DNA of 35,530 nucleotides from contig DVNV01000031.1 in NCBI GenBank assembly GCA_018714125.1, positions 1 to 35,530 on the forward strand, in the 5' to 3' direction. The stretch's first letter is position 1. Each line of letters opens with the position of its first letter. A model generated the notes under the pieces. It made no database searches, had not been told where the DNA came from, and saw nothing but the letters and a program-made list of their open reading frames with translations. A program made the translations under genes and the position numbers. Origin of the DNA: Candidatus Galloscillospira excrementipullorum. Its GTDB lineage: Bacteria; Bacillota; Clostridia; Oscillospirales; Feifaniaceae. Shown here in pieces: positions 1 through 8,966 of the stretch.

Positions 1-294
1 GGCTGCGCGGCATGCCGCGCAGCCCCCGGCCGGCAAACAGGGGACGGCCCGGCCTTATCGTAAGGCCCCCTGCCGCCCGCCCCGCAGGCACGGACAAGGT
101 CCGTGCCGGGAGGGCCTTTGACCCCGGAAAAGACACAAGTGTGCTGAAAAAAGCCGGCCGTTTTGGCACAGAGAAAGGAGGTTGGAAGAAAAAGGGGGTC
201 AAAGGCCCTCGGAGCCCGCAAGCCCCCTTGAGAGGGGGCTTGCGGGAAGCGGGGCGGGCGGCATGGCCGGACAGGACGCCCCGGGCCCGCTTGG

Positions 295-1080
295 TTATTT
301 CGGGATGAGGATGCGGTATTCGTAGCAGCCGTCGCGCTCCTGCATTTCGGCCCTGGCGGGGATGCCGGAGGTTTTCATGATGGACAGGGCGCGATCCACC
401 GTGTTGAGAAAAAGGCGCACGTCCTTGACAATGGCCTTTTTTCGTGGGGCGGGGACGGGCTGAGGCTCGAGCAGGCGGTCGACCAGCCGGTCGGTGGCGG
501 CCACCGTCAGCTTTTGGGAGAGGATGCGTGAGAGCGCCGTCTCGCGCAGCTCCTCGGGCAGGCGCAGCAGGGCGCGTGCATGGCGCTCGGTCAGGCCCGC
601 CTTGCGGATTTTGGCGCGCAGGCCGGGGTCCAGCTTGAGCAGGCGCAGCTTGTTGGCGATGGTGGACTGGGTTTTGCCCAGCGTGGCGGCGGCCTGCTCC
701 TGGGTGAGGTTTTGCTCGGCCAAAAGACGGGCCAGCCCCTCAGCCTCTTCAAAAAAGTCGAGGTCGCGCCGCTGCAGGTTTTCCACCAGCGCCATGACGG
801 CGGCCTCCTGGTCGGGCATGTCCACCAGAAGGGCGGGGATTTTGGTCAGCCCGGCCATGACGGCCGCGCGCAGACGCCTCTCCCCCGCCACAAGCTCATA
901 CTCTCCCCTGCCCACCGCACGCACCGTCACGGGCTGCAGCAGGCCGTGACGCCGGATGGATTCCGACAGCTCCATGAGAGCGTCCTCGTCAAAAACGCGG
1001 CGGGGCTGGTAGCGGCTGGGCGAGACCTGCGTGATGCCAAGCGTGACCAGCTTGCCGGACTTTGTCGTTTTTTGCAGCAT
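295..1080 (-). CDS. noc: ParB/Noc-family nucleoid occlusion-like protein
   Basis: Motifs RYQPRRVFDEDALMELSESIRRHGLLQPV, GERRLRAA, ENLQRRDLD and HTH GKTQSTIANKLRLLKL (Noc-like). ATG at 1080 is preceded by AAAGGAGGAGCTCCC; the longer ORF start at 1344 has no comparable support. Confidence 0.85.
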   Translation of the reverse strand: MLQKTTKSGKLVTLGITQVSPSRYQPRRVFDEDALMELSESIRRHGLLQPVTVRAVGRGEYELVAGERRLRAAVMAGLTKIPALLVDMPDQEAAVMALVENLQRRDLDFFEEAEGLARLLAEQNLTQEQAAATLGKTQSTIANKLRLLKLDPGLRAKIRKAGLTERHARALLRLPEELRETALSRILSQKLTVAATDRLVDRLLEPQPVPAPRKKAIVKDVRLFLNTVDRALSIMKTSGIPARAEMQERDGCYEYRILIPK

Positions 1081-1340
1081 GGGAGCTCCTCCTTTTGCGG
1101 CAAGGTATTTCCAAGGAAAGAATACCATATATTGGTATATTGTGCAAACATTTTCCATCGCAAATTCCGCCAAAAAGCGGGCGGCCCCCTTTTTCCGCAC
1201 CGGCGGCGCAAAGGGGAGGCGGAGGGCCGCAAAAAAGAGGGGCGGCAGGGGGGCAAAAAAAGAACCGCCCACCGCACGGCAGGCCCTGCCGTACAGTGGG
1301 CGGAAAAATCCAAACGATTTCAAAAGGGGGAGGGGCGCCG

Positions 1341-2330
1341 TCACTTGACGCAGGCCACGGCGCAGGCGACCGTGGCGCCCACCATGGGGTTGTTGCCCAT
1401 GCCGATGAAGCCCATCATGTCCACATGGGCCGGCACCGAGGAGGAGCCGGCGAACTGGGCGTCGCCGTGCATGCGGCCCATGGAGTCGGTCAGGCCGTAG
1501 GAAGCGGGGCCGGCGGCCACGTTGTCGGGGTGCAGGGTGCGGCCGGTGCCGCCGCCCGAAGCCACCGAGAAATAGGGGCGGCCGTTTTCAATGGCCCACT
1601 TTTTGTAGGTTCCGGCCACGAGGTGCTGGAAGCGGGTGGGGTTGGTGGAATTTCCAGTGATGGAGACGTCGACGGCCTCCTTTTGCATGATGGCCACGCC
1701 CTCGCGCACGTCGTTTGCGCCGTAGCAGCGGACGGCGGCGCGGTCGCCCTGGGAGAAGGCCACTTCGCGCACAACGGCAAGCTCCCCGGTGTGATAGTCG
1801 AACTTGGTCTCAACATAGGTAAAGCCGTTGATGCGGGCAATGATGTAGGCGGCGTCCTTGCCCAGGCCGTTGAGAATCACGCGCAGGGGCTTGGAGCGCA
1901 CCTTGTTGGCGGTGCGGGCGATGCCGATGGCGCCCTCTGCGGCGGCAAAGGACTCATGGCCGGCCAAAAAGCAAAAACACTCGGTCTCGTCGCGCAGCAG
2001 CATGGCGGCCAGGTTGCCGTGGCCGACGCCCACCTTGCGCTCGTAGGCCACCGAGCCGGGGACACAGAAGGCCTGCAGGCCAAGGCCGATTTTTTCGGCG
2101 GCCTGGGCGGCCGTGGAGCAGCCGGCCTTGAGGGCGATGGCGCAGCCCAGCGTGTAGGCCCACACGGCGTTGTCAAAGGCGATGGGCTGCACGCCGCGCA
2201 CGAGCTGGGCGCAGTCGACCCCGTTTGCAAGGCAAAGCGATTGGCATTCCTCCAGGGAAGAAAACCCGTAGTGCGCCAGGGCCTCGGCCAGCGAGGCCTC
2301 GCGGCGGTCGAATCCTTCAAATGTGACCAT
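1341..2330 (-). CDS. GGGtGRT family protein
   Basis: Contains the family-defining motif SVASGGGTGRTLHPDN. AAAGGAG lies upstream of the ATG at 2330. Follows the NifU-like gene directly. Confidence 0.85.
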   Translation of the reverse strand: MVTFEGFDRREASLAEALAHYGFSSLEECQSLCLANGVDCAQLVRGVQPIAFDNAVWAYTLGCAIALKAGCSTAAQAAEKIGLGLQAFCVPGSVAYERKVGVGHGNLAAMLLRDETECFCFLAGHESFAAAEGAIGIARTANKVRSKPLRVILNGLGKDAAYIIARINGFTYVETKFDYHTGELAVVREVAFSQGDRAAVRCYGANDVREGVAIMQKEAVDVSITGNSTNPTRFQHLVAGTYKKWAIENGRPYFSVASGGGTGRTLHPDNVAAGPASYGLTDSMGRMHGDAQFAGSSSVPAHVDMMGFIGMGNNPMVGATVACAVACVK

Positions 2331-2335
2331 GGCAA

Positions 2336-3028
2336 TCACTCCTTTCGAGGGTCGATGACCCGTACGGCCTCGCCAAAGCGGCCGTAAGTACCGATATTCT
2401 TTTCGTAGGCCTCCCTGGGGTCAACGCCGTCGCGGATGGCGGCCATCATCTTGCCCAGGTGGACAAAGCGGTAGCCGATGACCTCGTCGTTTTGGTCAAG
2501 CCCCACCGAGAGGACATAACCCTCGGCCATCTCCAGGTAGCGCACGCCCTTTTCCTTCGAGCCGAACATGGTGCCCACCTGGGAGCGCAGGCCCTTGCCC
2601 AGGTCCTCGAGCGAGGCGCCGATGGGCAGGCCGCCTTCGGAGAAGGCGGTTTGGGAGCGCCCGTAGACAAGCTGCTTGAAGACTTCGCGCATGGCCACGT
2701 TGATGGCGTCGCACACCAGGTCGGTGTTGAGCGCCTCAAGCAGGGTTTTCCCCTGGAGGATCTCTGCCGCCATGGCGGCGGAGTGGGTCATGCCGGAGCA
2801 GCCGAGCACCTCCACGAGAGCCTCCTCAATGATTCCTTTTTTCACGTTGAGGGTCAGCTTGCAGCCGCCCTGCTGGGGGGCGCACCAGCCGATGCCGTGC
2901 GAAAGCCCGGAAATATCCTCAATCTGTTTGACCGGCACCCAGGCCCCTTCCTCGGGGATGGGGGCGGGCCCGTGGTTACAGCCCTGTGCCACGCGGCACA
3001 TGTTTTGCACCTCATGGGTAAACGCCAT
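2336..3028 (-). CDS. Iron-sulfur cluster assembly scaffold-like (NifU-like) protein
   Basis: Conserved-looking Cys positions (MCRVAQGCNHGPAP, GIGWCAPQQGGCKLT, VLGCSGMTHSAAMAAEIL). RBS AGGAGG before ATG. Paired with GGGtGRT gene. Confidence 0.75.
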   Translation of the reverse strand: MAFTHEVQNMCRVAQGCNHGPAPIPEEGAWVPVKQIEDISGLSHGIGWCAPQQGGCKLTLNVKKGIIEEALVEVLGCSGMTHSAAMAAEILQGKTLLEALNTDLVCDAINVAMREVFKQLVYGRSQTAFSEGGLPIGASLEDLGKGLRSQVGTMFGSKEKGVRYLEMAEGYVLSVGLDQNDEVIGYRFVHLGKMMAAIRDGVDPREAYEKNIGTYGRFGEAVRVIDPRKE

Positions 3029-3164
3029 GTCGGGAAACCTCCTGAATGTTTTTGACGGCGCCCCATGCCCGGGCTGGCGGCCGGTGCTTGCGCGGTGCCG
3101 GCGCGGGTGAAACAGGGCGCGCGGGAGCCGGTGCGGCAGGCTGTGCCGCCCGGCTTCTTTTTCT

Positions 3165-3192
3165 ATTATACCCCGAAAACGGGGGAAGTCAA
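3165..3192 (-). promoter_or_regulatory. Sigma-A-like promoter for the NifU-like/GGGtGRT operon
   Basis: On minus strand TTGACT - 16 nt - TATAAT; the spacer contains the palindrome CCCCG-TTTT-CGGGG. Confidence 0.6.
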
Positions 3193-3421
3193 TGAGGGCG
3201 CAGTACTAAGCGCACGGGGGCGGCCATAGGCTTAAAGGGAAAGGGTGCGCCGGGGAGGGCCTTGTCAGGAGAGGGGCCCCTTTTTTGCACGCAGCCCGCA
3301 GGACGCCCTCCCGCACAAGGGGGAGGGCCTGCGAAAAGGGGCTCCGTTTGAAAAAGGCCTGCCCCCTTTTCGGGGCGCGGGCGGGGGGCGCCTGTTTGAC
3401 AAACACACGGGGAGGGATTGT

Positions 3422-4567
3422 ATGCGGGCCGGATGGTCGTCCCGGGCGGGACTGGTCTGGGCTGCGGCGGGCAGCGCCGTGGGCTTTGGGAACCTGCTGA
3501 AATTTCCTGCGGCGCTCGAGCGGGGCGGCGGAGCCTTCCTGCTGCTCTATCTGCTCATTGTCTGCCTGATGGGCATGCCGCTTTTGTGCCTGGAGTTTTG
3601 GGCAGGGCGGCGTGCGGGGGGCGGGCCGCCTGCCGTGATGGGGCGGCTTGCCGTCTTTCCCCTGCTGGCCTGCGTTTTCTCGCTTGCCTACTACCTGCGC
3701 CTGGGGGGCTGGACGGTGAGCCTTCTGGCGCGCTGCGCCGGCCTGACGCTGCCCTCCCCGGCGGGGGCGCTGCTCTTCGGGGTGCTGACGCTGGCCGCCA
3801 GAAGGCGCGGCGCACCCGCCATTGAGCGATGCAGCCGTGCCGCCATGCCCCTGCTCATCCTGCTGCTGACGGTGCTGGCGCTGTGGGCTGCCTCCCTGCC
3901 GGGGGCGGGAGAGGCGCTGGGCGCGGCGCTGCGGGTGGAGCCGTCGGCACTGCCGGAGCAGCTGCTGCCGGCGCTGGGGCAGGCCTTTTTTTCCCTGTCG
4001 CTGGGCATGGGCGTCATGCTGACCTACGGCTCCTACCTGCCCCCCGGCAGGTCGGTGTCGGGCGAGGCGGCCGCCGTCTGCCTGATAGACACCCTGTGCG
4101 CCCTGCTGGCGGCCGCCGTGGTGCTGCCGCTCGGCATGGACCACGCGGGAGACGCCGCCTTTTTCCTGGGGATGGAGCGGCTGCTGGCCCCCATGCCCAT
4201 GGGCGGGCTGCTGGCGGCCGCCGGGCTGGCCGCCATCCTGCTGGCCGCGCTGACCTCCTCCATGGGCATGGCCGACTGCATCGCCGATGCCATGCCCCGG
4301 GCCTTCGTGCCCCTGATGCCCCTCATGCTGCTGCTGGCCTCCCCCACCGCCATGCAGGCCTCCCCCGCCGCCGACTGGCTGCCCCGCACCATTGACCTGG
4401 TGCTGCTGCCCGCCTCGGAGGCTGCGCTGCTGGTGCTGCTTCTTGTAAAAACATTGGGTATTTTTACAAGAAAATATTACAAAATAGGGAAAAACGGGGA
4501 AAAACCAAAAAAGCCCTGGCTCAAACGGGGCAAACGGCAGCGGCCGAGATTTGGAATATTTGATTAA
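3422..4567 (+). CDS. Neurotransmitter:sodium symporter (NSS/SLC6-like) family transporter, compact
   Basis: AAAGSAVGFGNLLKFPAALERGGGAFLLLYLL and ALGQAFFSLSLGMGVMLTYGSYLP are NSS signatures; hydrophobic throughout; RBS GGGAGGG before ATG. Confidence 0.85.
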   Translation: MRAGWSSRAGLVWAAAGSAVGFGNLLKFPAALERGGGAFLLLYLLIVCLMGMPLLCLEFWAGRRAGGGPPAVMGRLAVFPLLACVFSLAYYLRLGGWTVSLLARCAGLTLPSPAGALLFGVLTLAARRRGAPAIERCSRAAMPLLILLLTVLALWAASLPGAGEALGAALRVEPSALPEQLLPALGQAFFSLSLGMGVMLTYGSYLPPGRSVSGEAAAVCLIDTLCALLAAAVVLPLGMDHAGDAAFFLGMERLLAPMPMGGLLAAAGLAAILLAALTSSMGMADCIADAMPRAFVPLMPLMLLLASPTAMQASPAADWLPRTIDLVLLPASEAALLVLLLVKTLGIFTRKYYKIGKNGEKPKKPWLKRGKRQRPRFGIFD

Positions 4568-4680
4568 AATAATACTGTTTGGAGTATCATTTGAAAAACC
4601 CCTTGCAAAGGGCTTTGGGGCGGCCTGGCGCGGCAAAAGGCAAAGGCAGGGCCCCGCTCCCTTAAGGGTACACAAAAAAA

Positions 4681-4713
4681 GAGCCGCAGTTTCCCGGCGG
4701 GAGGCTGCGGCTC
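4681..4713 (-). terminator. Intrinsic terminator downstream of MFS gene
   Basis: Stem GAGCCGCAG...CTGCGGCTC followed on minus strand by a T tract. Confidence 0.65.
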
Positions 4714-4852
4714 CTTTGAGCGGCATATACGGACTTGTCGGGGAGGCTGCGGCCCCCGAGCCGGGGCGGTTTGCGGACCGCAGGGGGAAGGGGTGCAAAA
4801 AAGGGAAAAAAAGCAAGACGCCGCCGGCATTTGGGGCGCCTTGCCGGGTTTC

Positions 4853-6145
4853 TCATTCGTTTGCGGGGGCGGGAGCGTTGTTGAGGGCGTCAAATTTGGC
4901 GATTTCGGCGGGAGAGGTGCGGATGGCCGCCAGCATGAGGACCAGCACCAGCAGTGAGCAGACCGAGACCGCCACAAAGGCGGGGATGTAGGAGCCGGTG
5001 ACGTCGCGGATGGCGGCGGTGACCGGCATGCCCAGCGAGACGCCCAGCCGGTCAAAGACCTGGCAGACGCCGTAGATGCGCGAATACTCGCGCTCGCCCA
5101 GCAGGCGGCCGGTCATGTAGGGGGGCTGCATGGTGGGGGCGGCGTTGGCAAAGCCGAAGACGAGGGAAAAGACCATGGGCAGCGGCGAGCGCGAGGCAAA
5201 GCACAGCACAAGCCCCGAGAGCGTCATGAGCGAGAAGAGCATGATGGTTCCGGTTTTCATGCCGAAGCGGTCGTACACGCGGCCCAGCACGACCTTGCCC
5301 AGCACCAAAATGGCCATCATGGCCGAAAAGACCCTTGCGGCATACATGGAGGAGTAGCCGATGTCGGTCAGGTAGGCAATCAGGTTGTTTTGCAGGCCCA
5401 TGCTGCAGACCTCGGTGAGGAAGAGGGCGCCGCCGTAGAACCAGAAGGTTTTGGACTTGAAGGCCTGGGCGCGCGTCATGCCCGAGAGCGGGCGGTTCTC
5501 GCCCGCCGGGGCGACGGGCAGCGAGTCTGCCCCGAGGGCCCGTTGCCCCATCTCCTCGGGGGTCTCCTTGATGAGGAAGAGGATGACGGGCACCGTGATG
5601 ACGAGGTAGACAACGGCAAGCTGCACGAAGCCGGCGCGCCAGCCGGTGCCCTCGATGGTGGCCGTGACGATGGGGGTCATGACCGAGCCGGCAAGGCCGG
5701 AGCCGGCCAGGGCAAGGCCCATGGCAAGGCCGCGCTTTTCCACGAACCAGTTGGAGAGGATTTTGGGAATGGGCACGCCGATGAGCATGCCCTGGAAAAG
5801 GCCCTTGACCGAGCCGATGACATAAAACCAATAGACATTTTTGGCCATGGAGTAGCCGAACATGCAGGCGCCGATGATGAGGCAGCCCACCAGCATGACG
5901 TTTTTGAACCGGTGGTCTTTGAAAAATTCTCCCCAGATGGGGGCCATGAGCAGGCCCGCAAAGGTGGAAAAGGAGGAATAGAGCGTAAACACCGAGCGGG
6001 TGACGTCGAACTCTGTGGAACAGGGGACGATAAAGGCGGAGAGCGTGTTTTGAATGATGCCGATGGCGGCAGCCTGGATGCACAGGCAGCCAAACACCAC
6101 GACCCAGCCGTAGAAAAACCGGGGAGCATGCCGTTGCTGCTGCAA
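4853..6145 (-). CDS. MFS transporter
   Basis: RFFYGWVVVFGCLCIQAAAIGIIQNTLSAFIVP and repeated TM pattern. TTG at 6145 with AAAGGTGTG upstream is a plausible start (ORF extends to 6181). Confidence 0.8.
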   Translation of the reverse strand: MQQQRHAPRFFYGWVVVFGCLCIQAAAIGIIQNTLSAFIVPCSTEFDVTRSVFTLYSSFSTFAGLLMAPIWGEFFKDHRFKNVMLVGCLIIGACMFGYSMAKNVYWFYVIGSVKGLFQGMLIGVPIPKILSNWFVEKRGLAMGLALAGSGLAGSVMTPIVTATIEGTGWRAGFVQLAVVYLVITVPVILFLIKETPEEMGQRALGADSLPVAPAGENRPLSGMTRAQAFKSKTFWFYGGALFLTEVCSMGLQNNLIAYLTDIGYSSMYAARVFSAMMAILVLGKVVLGRVYDRFGMKTGTIMLFSLMTLSGLVLCFASRSPLPMVFSLVFGFANAAPTMQPPYMTGRLLGEREYSRIYGVCQVFDRLGVSLGMPVTAAIRDVTGSYIPAFVAVSVCSLLVLVLMLAAIRTSPAEIAKFDALNNAPAPANE

Positions 6146-6231
6146 AAAAATCACACCTTTCTCAAACGGTCTTGAAAGCAAGGCGTCCCCTGCCGCGCGC
6201 CCGGGAGAGTTTTTTCCTCAGGACAAACAAA

Positions 6232-6260
6232 AAAGAGCGCGCCGGGAGGGCACACTCTTT
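6232..6260 (-). terminator. Intrinsic terminator downstream of the second MFS gene
   Basis: 12-bp stem with G-U pairs (AAAGAGTGTGCC / GGCGCGCTCTTT on minus strand) followed by a T tract. Confidence 0.6.
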
Positions 6261-6373
6261 AATGTAATTTTTATACGCAAGAATAACAAGGCATAAAAAC
6301 GGATTTTTGTCTCAACCCGTTTTTGCAGGGGGACGGAAATGGCCAAAAACTTTTTTGACACAGGCCGTCCGGC

Positions 6374-7672
6374 TCAGAGGAGGAACTGCTGCTCCAGCTC
6401 GTTGTTGATTTTGTCAAAGGCGGGAATTTCCTTTTTGGAGAAGCGGATGGCGAAAAGCTCCAGCGCCATGATGACAAAGGCCAGCGCGGCAATGGCGATA
6501 AAGGCGGGGACATAGGAGCCCGTGATGTCGCGCACGGCTGCGGTCAGGGGCACGCCGACGGCGCTGCCCATGCTGACAAAGGGCTGACAGACGCCGTAAA
6601 TGCGGGTGTATTCCCTCTCCCCCAGGAGTTTTCCGGTCATATAGGGGAGCTGCATGGTCTGGATGGTGTCGCCGAAACCGAAGACAATGGCGAAGATGAC
6701 CGGGATGGGCGAGCGCACTGACAGGATCAGCAGCACGGCTGACAGCGAGAGCGTCACCGTAATCACGATGGAGCCAATCCGGATGCCAAAGCGGTCATAG
6801 ATGCTGCCCAGCGCGATTTTGCCGGGCACCAGAATGAACATCATGAGCGAAAAGATGCTGGCGGCATACATGGAGTCAAAGCCCACGTCGGTGAGGTAGC
6901 CGATGATGTTGTTTTGCAGGCCCATGCCGCAGAGCTGGGTGAGAAAGAGGGCCGCAATGTAGCACCAGTAAGTCTTGGAGCGAAATGCCTGGGCGCGCGT
7001 CATGCCGGAGATGGTGCCTCCCATCTCGGCGGGGACTGCCTGGACGTGATCCCAGCCGAGGGGCTTTTGGCCCACGTCCGAGGGGTGCTCCTTGATCAGG
7101 AGCAAAATCACGGGGATGGTGATCAGGAAGAAGACAATGGTGAGCTGCCGGAAGCCGGCACGCCAGCCCATGTTCTGGATGGTGGCCGTGACAAGAGGGG
7201 TCATGATGGAGCCGGCAAGGCCGGAGCCCGCCAGGGCCACGCCCATGGCAAGGCCTCTCTTTTCAATGAACCAGTTGGAGAGGATGCGGGGGATGGGCAC
7301 GCCCGTGAGCAAACCCTGGAAAATTCCGTTGACGGAGGAAATGATGTAAAAATGATAGACGTTGGTGGCCAGCGAGTAGCACCACATGCCGCCGGTCATG
7401 AGCAGACAGCCCAGCAGCATGAAGGGCTTAAAGCGCCGGTTTTTGAAAAATTCACCCCAGAGCGGCGCCATCAAAAGGCCCGACACCATACCAAAAGAGG
7501 TATACATGGTAAAGGTGGCGCGCCCCACCTGCAGGTCTTCAGAGCAGGGCACGATAAAGGCCGAAAGGGTGTTGGAGAGAATGCCGACGGCGGCGGCCTG
7601 GATAAACATGCAGCCGGCAACGACTACCCAGCCGTAAAAAAAACGGGGGCTTTTTCGTGAGGAGAGTTCCAT
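6374..7672 (-). CDS. MFS transporter, paralog of the adjacent gene
   Basis: RFFYGWVVVAGCMFIQAAAVGILSNTLSAFIVP closely resembles the neighbouring ORF along its length. Start site uncertain (ATG 7672 or TTG 7693). Confidence 0.8.
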   Translation of the reverse strand: MELSSRKSPRFFYGWVVVAGCMFIQAAAVGILSNTLSAFIVPCSEDLQVGRATFTMYTSFGMVSGLLMAPLWGEFFKNRRFKPFMLLGCLLMTGGMWCYSLATNVYHFYIISSVNGIFQGLLTGVPIPRILSNWFIEKRGLAMGVALAGSGLAGSIMTPLVTATIQNMGWRAGFRQLTIVFFLITIPVILLLIKEHPSDVGQKPLGWDHVQAVPAEMGGTISGMTRAQAFRSKTYWCYIAALFLTQLCGMGLQNNIIGYLTDVGFDSMYAASIFSLMMFILVPGKIALGSIYDRFGIRIGSIVITVTLSLSAVLLILSVRSPIPVIFAIVFGFGDTIQTMQLPYMTGKLLGEREYTRIYGVCQPFVSMGSAVGVPLTAAVRDITGSYVPAFIAIAALAFVIMALELFAIRFSKKEIPAFDKINNELEQQFLL

Positions 7673-7939
7673 GGAAGAATACCAGCCTTTCAAAAAAACG
7701 CCCGGTGGGCGCGTAGTGCGACGGCGGCAAAAAAAAAGAACAGCCGCACGACGTTAAAAACAATAGAGCCAGTATATCACACCACGGGGAACAAAAACAA
7801 GGATTAGGCGAAAAAAAGCAAAACATTTTCAAAAACAGACAAAAGAAGCGGAAAAATAAGAGTAGAAACCATAAAAAAACAAAAATTCTGCACAATGAAA
7901 CGGGGCTGCCGGCGGCGCCGGCCTCAGGGGCGGCTCTCG

Positions 7940-7968
7940 TTGAATTTTTGTACGCTATGTGATACAAT
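7940..7968 (+). promoter_or_regulatory. Sigma-A-like promoter upstream of the SPFH gene
   Basis: TTGAAT - 17 nt - TACAAT, about 110 nt upstream of ATG 8076. Confidence 0.6.
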
Positions 7969-8075
7969 ACTCAGACAGAAAGTGCCCCGTGTCAGGACGG
8001 GGCAGCCGGTAAGCGCGCCGGGGGAAGCCTTTTTCGGCGCGCCTCATTCCCGCAGGGGAGAAAGGAGATTGCGCC

Positions 8076-8966
8076 ATGCCGCCCATTGTCTCGACCGTAT
8101 TGTGGATTGCTTTTGCCGTTTTGGTGCTGTTTGCCACGGTGCAGATTGTGCCGCAGGCAAAGGCCTATGTTGTGGAGCGCCTGGGGGCCTACAAGGCTAC
8201 CTGGAGCGTGGGGATCCACTTTAAGATTCCGGTGATTGACCGCGTGGCCAAGAAGGTGTCGCTCAAGGAGCAGGTGGTGGACTTTCCGCCCCAGCCCGTG
8301 ATTACCAAGGACAACGTCACCATGCAGATTGACACCATCGTCTATTTTCAGATTATCGACCCCAAGCTCTACACCTACGGGGTGGAGGTGCCCATGGCGG
8401 CCATTGAGAACCTGACCGCCACCACGCTTCGAAACATCATCGGCGACTTAGAGCTCGACGAGACGCTGACCAGCCGCGACCACATCAACGGGCGCATGAG
8501 AATCATCCTGGACGAGGCCACCGACGCCTGGGGCATCCGGGTCAACCGCGTGGAGCTCAAGAACATCCTGCCGCCGCGCGAGATTCAGGACGCCATGGAA
8601 AAGCAGATGAAGGCGGAGCGCGAGCGCCGTCAGGCCATTTTGCAGGCCGAAGGCGAAAAGCAGTCTCAGATTCTGGTGGCCGAGGGTGAGAAGCAGTCTG
8701 CCATTTTGCGGGCCGACGCCAGCAAAATCACCAAGATTCGCGAGGCCGAAGGTGAGGCCGAGGCCATTTTGACGGTGCAGAAGGCGCTGGCCGACTCCAT
8801 CGCCATGCTCAACGCCGCCGCGCCCAGCGAGGCGGTCATCAAGCTCAAGGCGCTGGAGGCCTTTGCGCAGGCGGCCGACGGGCAGGCGACCAAGCTCATC
8901 ATCCCCAGCGAGATTCAGGCGCTGGCAGGCCTGGTGGCCTCCGCGACCGAGTGTGCCAAGCAATGA
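8076..8966 (+). CDS. SPFH domain / Band 7 (stomatin/QmcA-like) membrane protein
   Basis: N-terminal TM, VPQAKAYVVERLGAYKATWSVGIHFKIP, ILPPREIQDAMEKQMKAERERRQAILQAEGEKQ; GAGAAAGGAG RBS. Confidence 0.9.
   Translation: MPPIVSTVLWIAFAVLVLFATVQIVPQAKAYVVERLGAYKATWSVGIHFKIPVIDRVAKKVSLKEQVVDFPPQPVITKDNVTMQIDTIVYFQIIDPKLYTYGVEVPMAAIENLTATTLRNIIGDLELDETLTSRDHINGRMRIILDEATDAWGIRVNRVELKNILPPREIQDAMEKQMKAERERRQAILQAEGEKQSQILVAEGEKQSAILRADASKITKIREAEGEAEAILTVQKALADSIAMLNAAAPSEAVIKLKALEAFAQAADGQATKLIIPSEIQALAGLVASATECAKQ

Noticed and set aside
3206-4816. 536-aa minus-strand ORF opposite the NSS gene
   Set aside because: Low-complexity His/Gln/Gly/Arg composition typical of a shadow frame; the plus-strand frame has clear NSS motifs.
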